The position numbers and the translations under genes were made by a program. 64,000 bases of DNA. Origin: Trichoplusia ni (taxonomy: Eukaryota; Arthropoda; Insecta; Lepidoptera; Noctuidae). The stretch spans positions 3,697,328 to 3,761,327 of the forward strand of contig NC_039480.1 of NCBI RefSeq assembly GCF_003590095.1, read 5' to 3'. Every line of letters starts with the position of its first letter. Position 1 is the stretch's first letter. The notes beneath the pieces were generated by a model, which did no database searches, had not been told where the DNA came from, and saw nothing but the letters and a program-made list of their open reading frames with translations. Of this stretch, positions 63,646-64,000 are shown in pieces.

Positions 63646-64000
63646 CTAAAGAGAATAGGAATAATTTCAAATTTAATCCAATTGCCATTCATTCATCGGC
63701 CATTGTAAATAGCAGAATTGGGGCCCAGGTATATCAATTTGAGATTACAATACCATTCTGCTTTGTATCCAATCAACTTAAAATCTACCTTAACTATTAT
63801 TCTCTCAAATAAAATGCGGTATATAATGGTTTTTCTTTCGTTCCTTCACAATGAGTTGATATCACAATTCAAATTTCCCTTTTTGAACAAAGTTCTTGAA
63901 CAGCTGACTTCGCTGCCAAGCTTTTAGCCTTTCTTTGTTACAATCTTCCATCAGGACAACAGGGTCTAGTTTCCCGAAATCTCTATCTTTAGTTATTTTA

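Noticed and set aside
1..64000. A multi-gene defence, biosynthetic or otherwise novel operon-like system
   Set aside because: The genes are ordinary eukaryotic housekeeping genes on both strands with large introns, and no co-directional accessory cluster exists.

Overview
This is a 64 kb piece of an insect nuclear genome, almost certainly a moth or butterfly. The evidence is intron-rich metazoan genes with GT/AG junctions, an AT-rich background, and very dense short repeats of types known from Lepidoptera: Helitrons that start TC and end CTAG between host A and T, several tRNA-derived SINEs, and 5'-truncated LINEs. A noctuid-like origin is my guess and is not shown by the sequence. There are no bacterial operons, CRISPR arrays or genuine tRNA/rRNA genes.

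Four complete protein-coding genes and one gene start could be rebuilt exon by exon with reading phase kept across every junction. From the left: (1) minus strand, 432-898, the first two coding exons of a type II membrane protein, probably an M1 aminopeptidase, running off the left edge; (2) plus strand, 10406-18525, reptin/RuvB-like 2, an AAA+ ATPase of 466 aa in 11 exons; (3) plus strand, 19901-21069, cytochrome c oxidase subunit 8, 69 aa in 2 exons; (4) minus strand, 22286-36489, a secreted, membrane-anchored Xaa-Pro aminopeptidase (M24B), 703 aa in 18 exons; (5) minus strand, 40534-60436, MOCS3/UBA4, the E1-like adenylyltransferase plus rhodanese of 466 aa in 11 exons. They are unrelated housekeeping genes (chromatin ATPase, respiration, peptide turnover, tRNA thiolation/Moco synthesis) with no sign of working together. 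COX8 and the aminopeptidase converge tail to tail.

Most remaining sequence is transposon-derived. The main elements are an intact 4.7 kb Ty1/copia retrotransposon at 51532-56260 with two apparently identical LTRs and a full polyprotein, in a MOCS3 intron; about 16 Helitrons; three tRNA-derived SINE families; several MITE/foldback families; LINE 3' ends; and a partial intron-containing repeat-type gene at 43327-44166. Elements are nested and often stop within 10-30 bp of splice donors or, for MOCS3, of the stop codon. MOCS3 exon 7 sits between a MITE and a SINE.

I found no new multi-gene system. The most rewarding signals concern how transposons shape these genes, the young copia element, the orphan ORF at 43327-44166, and a repeated hairpin motif resembling a tRNA-Lys primer-binding site.
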